Positions 1 through 12,754 of a DNA stretch of 64,000 nucleotides are shown one piece after another; positions within the stretch are counted from its first letter, which is position 1, and every line of letters starts with the position of its first letter. The notes beneath the pieces are model-generated. The model saw only the letters and a list, made by a program, of their open reading frames with translations. It ran no database searches and was not told where the DNA came from. The stretch is from Martelella lutilitoris. Lineage in GTDB: Bacteria; Pseudomonadota; Alphaproteobacteria; Rhizobiales; Rhizobiaceae. The position numbers were made by a program, and so were the translations under genes. The stretch is taken from contig NZ_VCLB01000005.1 of assembly GCF_005924265.1 (NCBI RefSeq), positions 186,001-250,000 on the forward strand, given 5' to 3'.

Positions 1-488
1 CATGCCGTTTCCGGTCGGTCTTCTGCGGCGAACTGGACGAGGGTGATCCAGTCGGCGGTCAGCGCCGGCTTGCGCTCGCCCTCGATCTCGACGCTGACGG
101 CATAGTTGATCGCCAGCAGTTCCGCCCCGCGAAAGCGCGCTTCCTTGAGCATGAAGCGACCGCGCACGCGCGCGCCGCTTTTGACCGGGGTCATGAAGCG
201 CACCTTGTCGAAGCCGAAATTGATGCCCATGGTCTGCTCGCGCACCTTCGGCACGCAATCGAAATTCATTGCCGAAAGCAGCGAAAGCGTCAGGAAACCG
301 TGCGCGATCGTGCCGCCGAACGCCGTTTCCGCGCGAGCGCGCTGGGGGTCCGTATGAATGAACTGATGGTCGAGCGTGGCGTCGGCGAAGGTGTCGATCA
401 TCGTCTGGTCTACGGTGAACCAACGCGACAGACCGACCTCATGGCCGACGTAATCCTTCACTTCAGAAAGCGAAATTTCTTTGGCCAT
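1..488 (-). CDS. MaoC-family (R)-hydratase / NodN-like protein, 3' end at window edge
   Basis: I translated this from the minus strand starting at the ATG at 488-486. It is a single hot-dog-fold protein of the MaoC dehydratase family, whose members hydrate enoyl-CoA thioesters. The MaoC signature lies around residues 38-50, where DHQFIHTD carries the expected Asp/His pair, and is followed by GGTIAHGFLTLSL, typical of NodN-like members. The frame is open to base 3 and the last two bases read TG, so the stop is probably TGA just outside the window at about 162 residues. It follows glgX by 38 bases on the same strand and may be read through from the glycogen operon, but nothing links its function to glycogen. 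The actual substrate cannot be told from sequence. Confidence 0.85.
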   Translation of the reverse strand, partial: MAKEISLSEVKDYVGHEVGLSRWFTVDQTMIDTFADATLDHQFIHTDPQRARAETAFGGTIAHGFLTLSLLSAMNFDCVPKVREQTMGINFGFDKVRFMTPVKSGARVRGRFMLKEARFRGAELLAINYAVSVEIEGERKPALTADWITLVQFAAEDRPETA

Positions 489-526
489 GGTTTTCTTTCG
501 GCTGCGCACACTTGTTGTTGGTTGGG

Positions 527-2503
527 CTATCCGGCCTCGGAGAGCATCTCCGCATAAAACGATACCGAACGGGGCGCAAGCGCGATCTCGACAATGCCGC
601 GTCGCCGGTCGGCGAGGCTGTGCCACCCATGGGCGTCGCGCTCCGGCAGGCGGAAGGCTATTTCCTCGTGACTGCGGTTGATCAGGACGGCAAGCCGGGT
701 CGGGGTTTCGCTGCCGCGCTCCGTGGTCGAAAGCACGACGCTCAGGCTGTCGCACTCGGCGGCCTCCCAGTCGTCGACGGTCATGATCTCTCCGTCCGGG
801 CGCAGCCAGGCCACGTCGTCCTCGGTGAAGAAACCGGTCTCGGAAAAGACCGCGAACTGCCTGCGCAAGGCCGCAAGCGCGCCGGTATAGGCAATCAGCT
901 CCTCGTCCATCGCCTTCCAGTCGATCCAGGTGGTCTCGTTGTCCTGGCAATAGGCGTTGTTGTTGCCATACTGGGTCATGCCGCCCTCGTCGCCGGCCTT
1001 CAGCATGATCGCGCCACGGCTGGCAAACAGCGTGGCGAGCAGGGCCTTGATGTCCTGGCGGCGGTGGGCGAGAACGACCTGATTGTCGGTCTCGCCCTCG
1101 ATGCCGTTGTTCCATGAGAAATTCTCGTCGTGTCCGTCTCGGTTGCTCTCGCCGTTCGGGCCGTTGTGCTTGTGCACATAGGCGGTCACGTCATGCAGCG
1201 AGAACCCGTCATGGGCTGCGATGAAATTGACCGAGCGGGTCACATGCTGGTCGCGCACGGAAAAGATATGCGATGAGCCCGACAGTGCGTCGGCGAGCCG
1301 TCCCGTCATGTGCTGATCGCCGCGCCAGAACCGTCGCATGTCGTCGCGCGCGCGATCGTTCCATTCGAGGAAAGGGGCGGGGAAATGGCCGAGCTGATAG
1401 CCGCCGGGACCGATATCCCAAGGTTCGGCGATCATCGTGCGGTCCTTCAGCACCGGATCGGAGAGAATGGCTTCGAGCGTTTCGGCATGGGTGTCGAAGC
1501 CGTTCCGCGTGCGCCCGAGAATGGGCGCGAGGTCGAAGCGGAAACCATCAATGCCAGCCTCCGTCACGAAGAAGCGCAGGCTGTCGATGATGTAGCGACG
1601 CACCATGGGATGATTGCAGGCAATCGTGTTGCCGCAGCCGGTATCGTTGATGAACACCGAAGGATCGTCGTCGGCGAGGCGATAATAGGTCGCGTTGTCG
1701 AGCCCGCGGAAGCTCAGCGTGCCGCCGAACTGGTCGCTCTCGCCACTGTGGTTGAAGACGAGATCGAGGATCACGGCAATGCCCGCTTCGTGGAGCGCGT
1801 CCACCGCCCGGCGCAGTTCGCCGATCCCGCCGGGGCAGAGCCGCGGGTCGGGCGCCATGAAGGTGACCGGGTTGTAGCCCCAGGCATTGGTGAGCCCGAG
1901 GGGCTGAAGGTGGCGCTCGTCGATCCAGGCCGTCACCGGCATCAGTTCGATCGCGTCCGCCCCGATCTTCTGCAGATGCTCCACCACGGCCGGGTGGCCA
2001 AGGGCTGCGACCGTGCCGCGAATGCTTTCGGGCACGTGCGGATTGAGCATGGTGAGCGATTTCACCCCGGCCTCGTAGATGAAGGCGCCATCGGGGAGAT
2101 CGATATGGCCCGGATCGCCCTGACCGTCGGCGACAACGACGCCTTTGGGCACGATGTCGGCGGTCTCGACGCCGTATCGCACAAGTTTCGGATGGTAACG
2201 GTAGGGCGCATCGATCTCGCGCGCGTAAGGGTCGACGAGGAGTTTCGAGGAATCGAACCAGTGGCCCGCCATCGGATCATACCGTCCGAAGGCGCGATAG
2301 CCATAGCGCTGGCCGGGTTTCAGCCCATCGACGAGCAGGCGGAACATATTTCCCCGCTCATGCGACATCGGCAGGTGTGCAGTCTCCGTCCCGTCCGGCG
2401 TGAACAGGCAAAGCTCCATGCCTGTCGCGTTCTCCGAATAGACGGAGAATTCGACGCCCCGGTCGAGAACCCTCACGCCGGGTCTTGATTCATGGTCTCG
2501 CAT
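527..2503 (-). CDS. glgX: Glycogen debranching protein GlgX
   Basis: This GH13 enzyme of 658 residues (E. coli GlgX is 657) hydrolyses alpha-1,6 branches of phosphorylase-trimmed glycogen. An N-terminal beta-sandwich of the CBM48/isoamylase type precedes the catalytic barrel. The four GH13 regions are visible: DLVFNH at about 247-252, FRFDLA with nucleophile Asp324, IAEPWD with acid Glu360, and AAHDGFSL with His-Asp at 431-432. The ATG at 2503 is the last gene start of the glycogen operon and lies 7 bases after the pgm stop, with no good Shine-Dalgarno of its own. The stop is TAG. It works with GlgP, which releases glucose-1-phosphate from the outer chains. Confidence 0.95.
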   Translation of the reverse strand: MRDHESRPGVRVLDRGVEFSVYSENATGMELCLFTPDGTETAHLPMSHERGNMFRLLVDGLKPGQRYGYRAFGRYDPMAGHWFDSSKLLVDPYAREIDAPYRYHPKLVRYGVETADIVPKGVVVADGQGDPGHIDLPDGAFIYEAGVKSLTMLNPHVPESIRGTVAALGHPAVVEHLQKIGADAIELMPVTAWIDERHLQPLGLTNAWGYNPVTFMAPDPRLCPGGIGELRRAVDALHEAGIAVILDLVFNHSGESDQFGGTLSFRGLDNATYYRLADDDPSVFINDTGCGNTIACNHPMVRRYIIDSLRFFVTEAGIDGFRFDLAPILGRTRNGFDTHAETLEAILSDPVLKDRTMIAEPWDIGPGGYQLGHFPAPFLEWNDRARDDMRRFWRGDQHMTGRLADALSGSSHIFSVRDQHVTRSVNFIAAHDGFSLHDVTAYVHKHNGPNGESNRDGHDENFSWNNGIEGETDNQVVLAHRRQDIKALLATLFASRGAIMLKAGDEGGMTQYGNNNAYCQDNETTWIDWKAMDEELIAYTGALAALRRQFAVFSETGFFTEDDVAWLRPDGEIMTVDDWEAAECDSLSVVLSTTERGSETPTRLAVLINRSHEEIAFRLPERDAHGWHSLADRRRGIVEIALAPRSVSFYAEMLSEAG

Positions 2504-2510
2504 GGGAGGC

Positions 2511-5589
<3,079 letters not shown>

Positions 5590-5592
5590 GTC

Positions 5593-6855
5593 TTAGTTAT
5601 CCAATCTGTCGATCATCGACTGTGTAATCAGGCAAATGCCGTTTTCCGAGCGGCGGAAACGGCGGGCATCCAGGTCCGGATCCTCGCCAACGACGAGGCC
5701 TTCGGGAATATGGACGCCGTGGTCGATGACCACGTTCTTCAGACGCGCGTGCCGCCCGATATGGACATGGGGGAGAATGACGGCGCCTTCGAGGCGGGAA
5801 TAGGAATTCGCCCTGACGCCGGTAAACAGCAGGCTCTTGTAGAGCTGCGAACCGGAGATGATGCAGTCGCCAGAGACCACCGAGGAGATGGCCGAACCGC
5901 GGCGGTTCTCGTCGTCATGGACGAATTTCGCCGGGGGCGTCACCTCCGAATAGGACCAGACCGGCCAGGACTTGTCGTAGATGTCGAGTTCGGGGACGAT
6001 GGCGGTGAGGTCGATATTGGCCTGCCAATAGGCGTCGATCGTACCGACATCGCGCCAATAGGCCTCCTTCTCGAAGCTCGAGCGCACGCAGCTTTGCGAG
6101 AAGCGATGCGCCATCGCCTTGCCGTTCTTGACGATGTAGGGAACGATGTCCTTGCCGAAATCGCGGCTCGAGGTCGGGTCGGCTGCATCGCGGTAGAGGC
6201 ATTCGAACAGGAACTTGGTATTGAAGACGTAGATGCCCATGGAGGCGAGCGACATCTTCTCGTTGCCCGGAATGCCCGGCGGATTGGCCGGCTTCTCGAC
6301 GAAATCGACGATCCTGTCGGTGGCGTCCACATGCATGACGCCGAAGCCCTTGGCGTCTTCCACCGGCACTTCGAGACAGCCGATGGTGATGTCGGCGCCC
6401 TCGTTGACGTGCTGCTGGAGCATCGCCTCATAGTCCATCTTGTAGATGTGGTCGCCGGCCAGGATGATCATGTATTCCGGGCCGTAGGAATCGATGATGT
6501 CGATGTTCTGGTAGACCGCGTCTGCCGTGCCTTCGTACCATTGCGTTTCCGAAACGCGCTGGGAGGCGGGGAGTACGTCGAAACTCTCGTTTCGTTCCGG
6601 CCGGAAGAAGTTCCAGCCCTGGTGCAGGTGGCGGATCAGCGAGTGTGCCTTGTACTGCGTGGCGACGCCGATGCGCCGGATGCCGGAATTGAGCGCATTC
6701 GACAGCGCGAAGTCGATGATGCGGGTCTTGCCGCCGAAATAGACCGCGGGCTTTGCACGCGTGTCGGTCAGTTCCTTCAATCGGCTGCCGCGACCGCCGG
6801 CCAGCACATAGGCCATCGCGTCACGTGCCAGGGGGTATCCAGTGCGCGTATTCAT
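5593..6855 (-). CDS. glgC: Glucose-1-phosphate adenylyltransferase
   Basis: The 420-residue enzyme makes ADP-glucose from ATP and glucose-1-phosphate, the committed and usually allosterically regulated step of glycogen synthesis. The nucleotidyltransferase motif GGRGSRL lies at 20-26, followed by [21 protein letters not shown], and the C-terminal part is a left-handed beta-helix ([20 protein letters not shown]). The frame is open further upstream, but I chose the ATG at 6855 because GGGAGGGAAGG sits directly before it and because the upstream residues do not resemble the family. Confidence 0.95.
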   Translation of the reverse strand: MNTRTGYPLARDAMAYVLAGGRGSRLKELTDTRAKPAVYFGGKTRIIDFALSNALNSGIRRIGVATQYKAHSLIRHLHQGWNFFRPERNESFDVLPASQRVSETQWYEGTADAVYQNIDIIDSYGPEYMIILAGDHIYKMDYEAMLQQHVNEGADITIGCLEVPVEDAKGFGVMHVDATDRIVDFVEKPANPPGIPGNEKMSLASMGIYVFNTKFLFECLYRDAADPTSSRDFGKDIVPYIVKNGKAMAHRFSQSCVRSSFEKEAYWRDVGTIDAYWQANIDLTAIVPELDIYDKSWPVWSYSEVTPPAKFVHDDENRRGSAISSVVSGDCIISGSQLYKSLLFTGVRANSYSRLEGAVILPHVHIGRHARLKNVVIDHGVHIPEGLVVGEDPDLDARRFRRSENGICLITQSMIDRLDN

Positions 6856-6868
6856 CCTTCCCTCCCTC

Positions 6869-9082
6869 TCAGTCTTCCGGTTCCAGCATGATGGTTGCAA
6901 GCGGCGGCAAGAGCAGCGTGGCGGAAATGCCGCCATGGCCGTGGACTTCGGCGCGCACGCGTCCGCCATTGCCCTTGCCGCTGCCGCCGTAGATTTCGGC
7001 GTCGGTATTCAGGATTTCCCGCCAGACGCCGGCCTTCGGCAGCGGGACGTGATAGTCCTCGCGCGGAACGGGCGTGAAATTGCAGATGACGATGATCGGC
7101 TTCTCGCCCGGCGCCTTGCGCTGCCAGGCAAAGACGGAATTGTCGTGATCATCGACGATCGCCCATTCAAAGCCCTCCGGCTCGCAGTCGCGCGCATGCA
7201 GCGCCTTCTTGGAGCGGTAGGTGAAGTTGAGGTCGCGCACCAGGCGGCGCATACCCTCATGGGTCGGGTAGTCGAGCAGGTTCCAGTCAAGCCCGCGCGC
7301 CTCGCTCCATTCGCTCCACTGGGCAAATTCCTGGCCCATGAACAGAAGCTTCTTGCCGGGATAGCCCCACATGAAGGCGTAGTAGGCCCTGAGATTGGCG
7401 AATTTCTGCCAGTCGTCGCCGGCCATCTTGGCAATCAGCGAGCCCTTGCCGTGCACGACCTCGTCATGGGAGAGCGGCAGCACATAGTTTTCAGCGAAGG
7501 CATAGAGCAGGCCGAAGGTGATCTCCTGGTGGTGATGCTTGCGGTAGATCGGCTCACGCGCGAGATAGCTCAGCGTGTCATGCATGAAACCCATGTTCCA
7601 CTTGAAGCCGAAGCCGAGGCCGCCTTCGTGCACCGGCTGTGAGACCTTGGGCCATGCGGTCGATTCCTCGGCGATCGTCATCATCTCCGGATGATTGCCG
7701 TAGACGGCCTTGTTGGTCTCCTGGATGAAGCGGACGGCGCCGAGGTTTTCATTGCCGCCATATTCGTTCGGCACCCATTCGCCGTGTTTGCGCGAATAGT
7801 CGAGATAGAGCATCGAGGCGACGGCATCGACCCTTAGCCCGTCGACATGGAACTTCTCGCCCCAGTAGAGCGCGTTGTTCAGAAGAAACGAGGCGACTTC
7901 GGTGCGGCCGAAATTATAGATCGCGGTGTTCCAGTCTGGATGAAAGCCCTGTCGCGGATCGGCATGCTCGTAAAGCGAGGTGCCGTCGAACTGACGGAGG
8001 CCATGCTCGTCGGTCGGGAAATGGGCGGGCACCCAGTCGAGAATGACGCCGATACCGACCTTGTGACAGCCATTGATGAAACGGGCAAACCCTTCCGGCT
8101 CGCCGAAGCGGGCCGTCGGCGCATAAAGCCCGGTCGTCTGGTAGCCCCAGGACGGGTCGTAGGGATATTCGGAGACCGGCAGGAACTCGATATGGGTAAA
8201 GCCCATGTCCGCGCAATAGGGGATCAGCCGGTCGGCGAGTTCGTCCCAGGAGAGGAATGAGCCGTCATCATGGCGCTGCCAGGAGCCGGCATGGACCTCG
8301 TAGATCGAGATCGGCTCGCGACGCCGGTCAACGCTTGCCCAGTGTTCGCGGTGCGCCTCGTCGTCCCATTCCTGTTCCAGATCGGCCGCCGTCAGCGATG
8401 CGGTCTGCGGCCTCAGCTCGCTGCGGCGGGCGAAGGGGTCCGCCTTGAGCGGCATGAGATTGCCGTCGGCGCCGATGATCTCGAACTTGTAGGGTTGGCC
8501 GGGTTCGACGTCGGGCGCAAAAATCTCCCAGACGCCGGAATCGCGGCGGAACCGCATCATGTGGCGGCGGCCGTCCCAACCGTTGAAGGCCCCGACAACG
8601 GAGACGCGACGGGCGTTCGGCGCCCATACGGCGAAATGGAAGCCCTTTACCCCCTGATGGGTCATCTGGTGGGCGCCGAGCTTGTCGAACAGTCTCAGAT
8701 GCGAGCCTTCGCGGACGTAATAGTCGTCCATCGGACCGAGCACGGGCCAGAAACTGTAGGGGTCGGTCACCGTCCATTCCGCTCCGCCGCGGGTGGCGTG
8801 GTAGCGGATCGGCACGAAGCCGGGGATGTCGACGGGACCGGCGAAAAAGCCGGCTTCATCGAGGCATTTGAGCTTGCCGAGGGGCTTGCCGTCGAGATCG
8901 AAGGCCTCGACGGTTTCCGCCCCGGGCAGGAAACACCGCGCGACGTGACTGCCACCGATATCGTGGATGCCGAGCACGGAGAAAGCATCGCCGTGCGTGG
9001 CATTCAGGACACTGTTAATTTCCTCCCGCGACGGGGCATCGCCCCGCGCCCGTTCCGGATCGTCTGATTCCGGCTTTTTCAT
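6869..9082 (-). CDS. glgB: 1,4-alpha-glucan branching enzyme
   Basis: GlgB, 737 residues (E. coli 728), transfers alpha-1,4 chain segments to form alpha-1,6 branches. A long N-terminal extension precedes a CBM48 domain (about 140-220) and the GH13 barrel with VPAHF at 351-355, GLRVDAV (nucleophile Asp419), IAEES (acid Glu472) and LSHDE with His-Asp at 539-540. The start at 9082 overlaps the glgP stop as ATGA and has GGAGTGCTTT before it. The ATGA overlap points to translational coupling. The open frame extends 19 codons further upstream but that start is unlikely. Confidence 0.95.
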   Translation of the reverse strand: MKKPESDDPERARGDAPSREEINSVLNATHGDAFSVLGIHDIGGSHVARCFLPGAETVEAFDLDGKPLGKLKCLDEAGFFAGPVDIPGFVPIRYHATRGGAEWTVTDPYSFWPVLGPMDDYYVREGSHLRLFDKLGAHQMTHQGVKGFHFAVWAPNARRVSVVGAFNGWDGRRHMMRFRRDSGVWEIFAPDVEPGQPYKFEIIGADGNLMPLKADPFARRSELRPQTASLTAADLEQEWDDEAHREHWASVDRRREPISIYEVHAGSWQRHDDGSFLSWDELADRLIPYCADMGFTHIEFLPVSEYPYDPSWGYQTTGLYAPTARFGEPEGFARFINGCHKVGIGVILDWVPAHFPTDEHGLRQFDGTSLYEHADPRQGFHPDWNTAIYNFGRTEVASFLLNNALYWGEKFHVDGLRVDAVASMLYLDYSRKHGEWVPNEYGGNENLGAVRFIQETNKAVYGNHPEMMTIAEESTAWPKVSQPVHEGGLGFGFKWNMGFMHDTLSYLAREPIYRKHHHQEITFGLLYAFAENYVLPLSHDEVVHGKGSLIAKMAGDDWQKFANLRAYYAFMWGYPGKKLLFMGQEFAQWSEWSEARGLDWNLLDYPTHEGMRRLVRDLNFTYRSKKALHARDCEPEGFEWAIVDDHDNSVFAWQRKAPGEKPIIVICNFTPVPREDYHVPLPKAGVWREILNTDAEIYGGSGKGNGGRVRAEVHGHGGISATLLLPPLATIMLEPED

Positions 9083-11541
9083 AAAGCACTCCAGATATCG
9101 TGTGCATACTCCCTGATCGTCCTGTCGGACGAGAACCACCCCATACGGGCAGTATTCCTTATCGCCTTAACGTTCCACGCGGTGCGATCGTTCCAGATGG
9201 CGTCGACTTCGCGCTGGGCGGCGGCATAGGCATCGAAATCCGCAGCGACCATGAACCAGTCGTGATCGTACAGGCCGCTGATGAGATCGCCGTAGCGGCC
9301 GGGATCGTCATGCGAGAACACGCCCGAGGAAATGGCCGACAATGCCTGCGAAAGCTCCTTGGAACCCTCAATGATTTCGCGGGGATTGTGACCTTTTGCG
9401 CGCGCCTGTTCAACCTCTTCGGCCGTCAGGCCGAAAATGACCATGTTTTCAGCGCCGACCCAGTCGCGCATCTCGACATTGGCGCCGTCGAGCGTGCCGA
9501 TGGTGAGTGCGCCGTTGATGGCGAATTTCATGTTGCCTGTGCCCGAAGCCTCCATGCCGGCCGTGGAGATCTGCTCGGAAAGGTCGGCGGCGGGGATCAT
9601 CACCTCGGCCGTGGAGACGTTGTAGTTCGGGATAAAGACGATCTTCAAAAGGCCGCGCACCGCCGGATCGTTGTTGATGACGCGGGCGACGTCATTGGCG
9701 AGCTTGATGATCAGCTTGGCGTTGTGATAGCTCGGCGCCGCCTTGCCGGCGAAGAGCTTGACGCGCGGCACCCAGTCCATTTCCGGATGCGAGCGGATCT
9801 GGTCGTAGAGCGCGACCGCCTCGATGATGTTCAGAAGCTGGCGCTTGTATTCATGGATCCGTTTGATCTGGATGTCGAACATCGCCGACGGATCAATGCG
9901 GGTGCCCATGCGTTCGCCGATGAGATTGGCAAGGCGCACCTTGTTCGCGCGCTTGACGGCGAAGAACTTGTCCTGGAAGGCCGAGTCCTCGGCAAGGCTG
10001 TTGAGCGCCTGCAGTTCTTCGGCGTCATCGAGGAAATCGTCGCCGATCGCCTCGCGGATCAGGCTGGTGAGGCCCGGATTGCACTCCTTGAGCCACCGTC
10101 GCGGGGTGATGCCGTTGGTCTTGTTGTTGATGCGGTCGGGATGAAGGCGGTGGAGATTGTAGAACACCGTCTCTTTCATCAGTTCTGTATGGAGCGCCGA
10201 GACGCCGTTAATCGAATGCGAGCCGAGAAAGGCGATATTGCCCATGCGCACGCGCCGCTCGCCGCCTTCGTCGATCAGCGAGATCTGGCGGATGGCGTCA
10301 TCGGTGGCATTTGCCTCCTTGCGGGCCTTCAGCAGGATCTTGGCGTTGATCGCGTAGATCAACTGCATGTGGCGCGGGAAAAGGCGCTCAAACAGCGGCA
10401 CGGGCCAGGTCTCCAGCGCTTCCGGCAGAAGCGTGTGGTTGGTATAGGCGAAGGTGCCGACGGTCAGCTCCCAGGCGTCATCGAACTCGACATCGTAGAT
10501 ATCGACCAGAAGACGCATCATTTCGACGATGGCGATCGCGGGATGCGTGTCGTTGAGATGGATGGCGGCCTTTTCCGGCAGAAGCGTGATATCGCCGAAC
10601 TGCTGCATGTGCCGGTTCAAAATGTCCTGCAGCGAGGCGGAGGAGAAGAAATATTCCTGCCTCAGGCGCAGTTCCTGTCCCGCCGGGTTGGCGTCGGCCG
10701 GATAGAGAACGCGGGTCAGCGTCTCGGCCTTGGTGCTTTCCTGCAGTGCGCCGATATGGTCGCCGGCGTTGAACTTGTCGAGCAGGATCGGGTCGATCGG
10801 TTCGGCCGACCACAGCCTCAGCGTATTGACGCGTTTGGCGCGCCAGCCGACCACCGGCGTGTCATAGGCCTCGGCGATCATGCGTTCGGCCGGCTTCCAC
10901 ACATAGCGCGGCTCCTTGCCGGCCTCCTCAATGATGTCGACCTTGCCGCCGAAATTGATCTCATGCGTGCTTTCGCGGCGGTGGAACTCCCAGGGGTTGC
11001 CGTGGGAAAGCCAGTTCTCCGGCAGCTCCACCTGCCAGCCATCGGCGATTTCCTGGCGGAAGAGGCCGTTCACATAGCGGATGCCGTAGCCATAGGCGGG
11101 CACGTCGACCGTTGCCATGGAGTCCATGAAACAGGCGGCGAGGCGGCCGAGACCGCCATTGCCGAGCGCGGCGTCCGGCTCGAGCCCGGCCAGTTCGGCA
11201 AGGCTGACGTCGAATTTGGCCAGAGCTTCGTTGATCGCCTCGATCATTTCAAGATTGGAAATGGCGTCGCGCAGAAGCCGGCCGATCAGAAATTCCAGCG
11301 AGAGGTAATAGACGCGCTTGGAGCCGGCCTCGTAGGTCTTGCGGGTCGATTCCATCCACTTGTCCGTGATCCGGTCGCGCACCGCCAGAATGACCGCGCG
11401 CAGCCAGTCATGCTGCTGGGCGACGATCGTGTCCTTTCCGACCTGGTACGTCAGTTTCTCCAGAATGTCGGCGGCCAGGCCGTCAACGTCATAGGGGCGG
11501 GGCGTCGGCAGAGGCAGGTCGGGATGGGTCAATTTGCTCAT
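9079..11541 (-). CDS. glgP: Glycogen/maltodextrin phosphorylase
   Basis: This PLP-dependent GT35 phosphorylase of 820 residues (E. coli GlgP 815) releases glucose-1-phosphate from chain ends. The PLP attachment motif EASGTGNMKF is present with Lys at about 672, and the N-terminal YYLSLEFLIGR and ALGNGGLGRLAACF motifs are complete. I prefer the ATG at 11541 (MSKLTHPD), preceded by GACGGA, over an in-frame TTG seven codons upstream. It is the first gene of the glycogen operon, so both the degradative and the synthetic enzymes appear to be made from one transcript. Confidence 0.94.
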   Translation of the reverse strand: MSKLTHPDLPLPTPRPYDVDGLAADILEKLTYQVGKDTIVAQQHDWLRAVILAVRDRITDKWMESTRKTYEAGSKRVYYLSLEFLIGRLLRDAISNLEMIEAINEALAKFDVSLAELAGLEPDAALGNGGLGRLAACFMDSMATVDVPAYGYGIRYVNGLFRQEIADGWQVELPENWLSHGNPWEFHRRESTHEINFGGKVDIIEEAGKEPRYVWKPAERMIAEAYDTPVVGWRAKRVNTLRLWSAEPIDPILLDKFNAGDHIGALQESTKAETLTRVLYPADANPAGQELRLRQEYFFSSASLQDILNRHMQQFGDITLLPEKAAIHLNDTHPAIAIVEMMRLLVDIYDVEFDDAWELTVGTFAYTNHTLLPEALETWPVPLFERLFPRHMQLIYAINAKILLKARKEANATDDAIRQISLIDEGGERRVRMGNIAFLGSHSINGVSALHTELMKETVFYNLHRLHPDRINNKTNGITPRRWLKECNPGLTSLIREAIGDDFLDDAEELQALNSLAEDSAFQDKFFAVKRANKVRLANLIGERMGTRIDPSAMFDIQIKRIHEYKRQLLNIIEAVALYDQIRSHPEMDWVPRVKLFAGKAAPSYHNAKLIIKLANDVARVINNDPAVRGLLKIVFIPNYNVSTAEVMIPAADLSEQISTAGMEASGTGNMKFAINGALTIGTLDGANVEMRDWVGAENMVIFGLTAEEVEQARAKGHNPREIIEGSKELSQALSAISSGVFSHDDPGRYGDLISGLYDHDWFMVAADFDAYAAAQREVDAIWNDRTAWNVKAIRNTARMGWFSSDRTIREYAHDIWSAL

Positions 11542-11851
11542 TGGCTTTTTTCCGTCAAACAATGGCTGGAATTTTCGAAATATGCGGCGCCGTAAAACAG
11601 TCTCCCCGCTCAGGAGGACCGGTATGCTCTTATCCTTGCGTTCAATTTATGCACTGATATGACGCACTTGCAACAAACCTATGAGTTGGCGTCGGAAATT
11701 CTCGCCGTGCCATCAAATGCCGCCGTATTAAGCGCCGCCGTGCGGCAGCAAGATGGCAGTCCGCCGTTGCGGGCTCGGAAGGCGGAGGCAGCGGACAACA
11801 GCCGCTGCGCGAAAGGCGGCCCCTGATATTGCGCGGCAACACGCCGATGCG
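11542..11851 (-). other. Intergenic region upstream of the glycogen operon
   Basis: These 310 bases lie between glgP and the upstream transglutaminase-like gene on the same strand. I see no convincing gene. It should hold the promoter of the glycogen operon. Confidence 0.6.
11646..11673 (-). promoter_or_regulatory. Candidate sigma-70 promoter for the glycogen operon
   Basis: On the minus strand a TTGCAA (11673-11668) and a CATAAA (11651-11646) are separated by 16 bases, each matching four of six consensus positions. It lies about 105 bases before the glgP ATG. This is a by-eye match in an otherwise GC-rich stretch, not proof of function. Confidence 0.3.
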
Positions 11852-12748
11852 TCAGAGCGCGGCCTGGGGCTGCTGGACCGGGATCACGTCCACGGCCTGG
11901 GTTGCCTGGTGCTCGCCATATGTCTTCATCATGCCGAGCACCGGCGCCACGTCGCCATAATCGCGGCCATAGCCGACGACGATATGGTCGGCGCCGGCCT
12001 CCATGTTGTTGGTCGGATCGAACTCGACCCAGCCGGTGGCGTTGCCGCACCACACCCGCACCCAGGCATGCATGGCGTCCGCGCCCTCGAGGCGCGGTTT
12101 CCCCGGAGGCGGAATGGTGCGCAGATAGCCGCTGACATAGCCGGCTGGAATGCCGATCATGCGGAGCGCAGAGATCATCACCTGGGCGAAATCCTGGCAG
12201 ACGCCCTGGCGCAGCGCGAAGGCTTCGGCCGGCGTGCTGTCGACGGTGGTTGCCTCGCCGTCATAGGCGAAATCCTCGAATATCCGCGCGCAGATCGTCC
12301 TGGCGATGGCGTAGACGCTGCTGTCGGCGGACGCGAGGCTTCGGCCGTAGGCGCCGATCTTCCGGTCAAGCGGAATGCGCGGGCTCGGGCCGATGAAATG
12401 ATGCGGCGAATCCCGGCCGAGATCGAGCACGCGGTCATATTCGCCCTTCAATTCTGCCAGCGTGGTGGCGAATTCCAGCATGGTGCGCGGCGCATCGATG
12501 CTGACCCGGGCCTTCATCATGATGGCAAAGCGCTGATGCGGCTGGTTGACCAGCGTGGCGATCGCCGGATGGCCGAAGAAATCGATGAAGCCGCGCTCCT
12601 CGTCGGGCTCGGGATCGAACTTCACATGGCCGGCGATCAGCCGCTGACGCCCGGCAATCGAGAGCGGCATCACGCGGGTGATGTGGCGGGCGAGCGAGGC
12701 CGGCGTGTCGTAGCGGTATTCCATCTTGAGGGAGAGGTCGTAAAGCAT
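11852..12748 (-). CDS. Transglutaminase-like cysteine protein
   Basis: A protein of 298 residues with an N-terminal transglutaminase-associated beta domain (about 1-150) and a transglutaminase core. The catalytic triad is visible as Cys184 in QGVCQDFAQ, His227 in AMHAWVRVW and Asp244 in VEFDPTNN. Proteins of this family act as peptidases or acyl transferases; bacterial members paired with ATP-grasp and alpha-E proteins have been proposed to process or modify peptides. The gene begins 6 bases after the stop of the ATP-grasp/alpha-E gene and is the last in the cluster. There is no signal peptide, so it is probably cytoplasmic. The substrate is unknown. Confidence 0.88.
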   Translation of the reverse strand: MLYDLSLKMEYRYDTPASLARHITRVMPLSIAGRQRLIAGHVKFDPEPDEERGFIDFFGHPAIATLVNQPHQRFAIMMKARVSIDAPRTMLEFATTLAELKGEYDRVLDLGRDSPHHFIGPSPRIPLDRKIGAYGRSLASADSSVYAIARTICARIFEDFAYDGEATTVDSTPAEAFALRQGVCQDFAQVMISALRMIGIPAGYVSGYLRTIPPPGKPRLEGADAMHAWVRVWCGNATGWVEFDPTNNMEAGADHIVVGYGRDYGDVAPVLGMMKTYGEHQATQAVDVIPVQQPQAAL

Positions 12749-12754
12749 CGTCGC

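Noticed and set aside
9100-11595. An 831-codon plus-strand open frame opposite glgP
   Set aside because: Shadow of glgP; no family resemblance.
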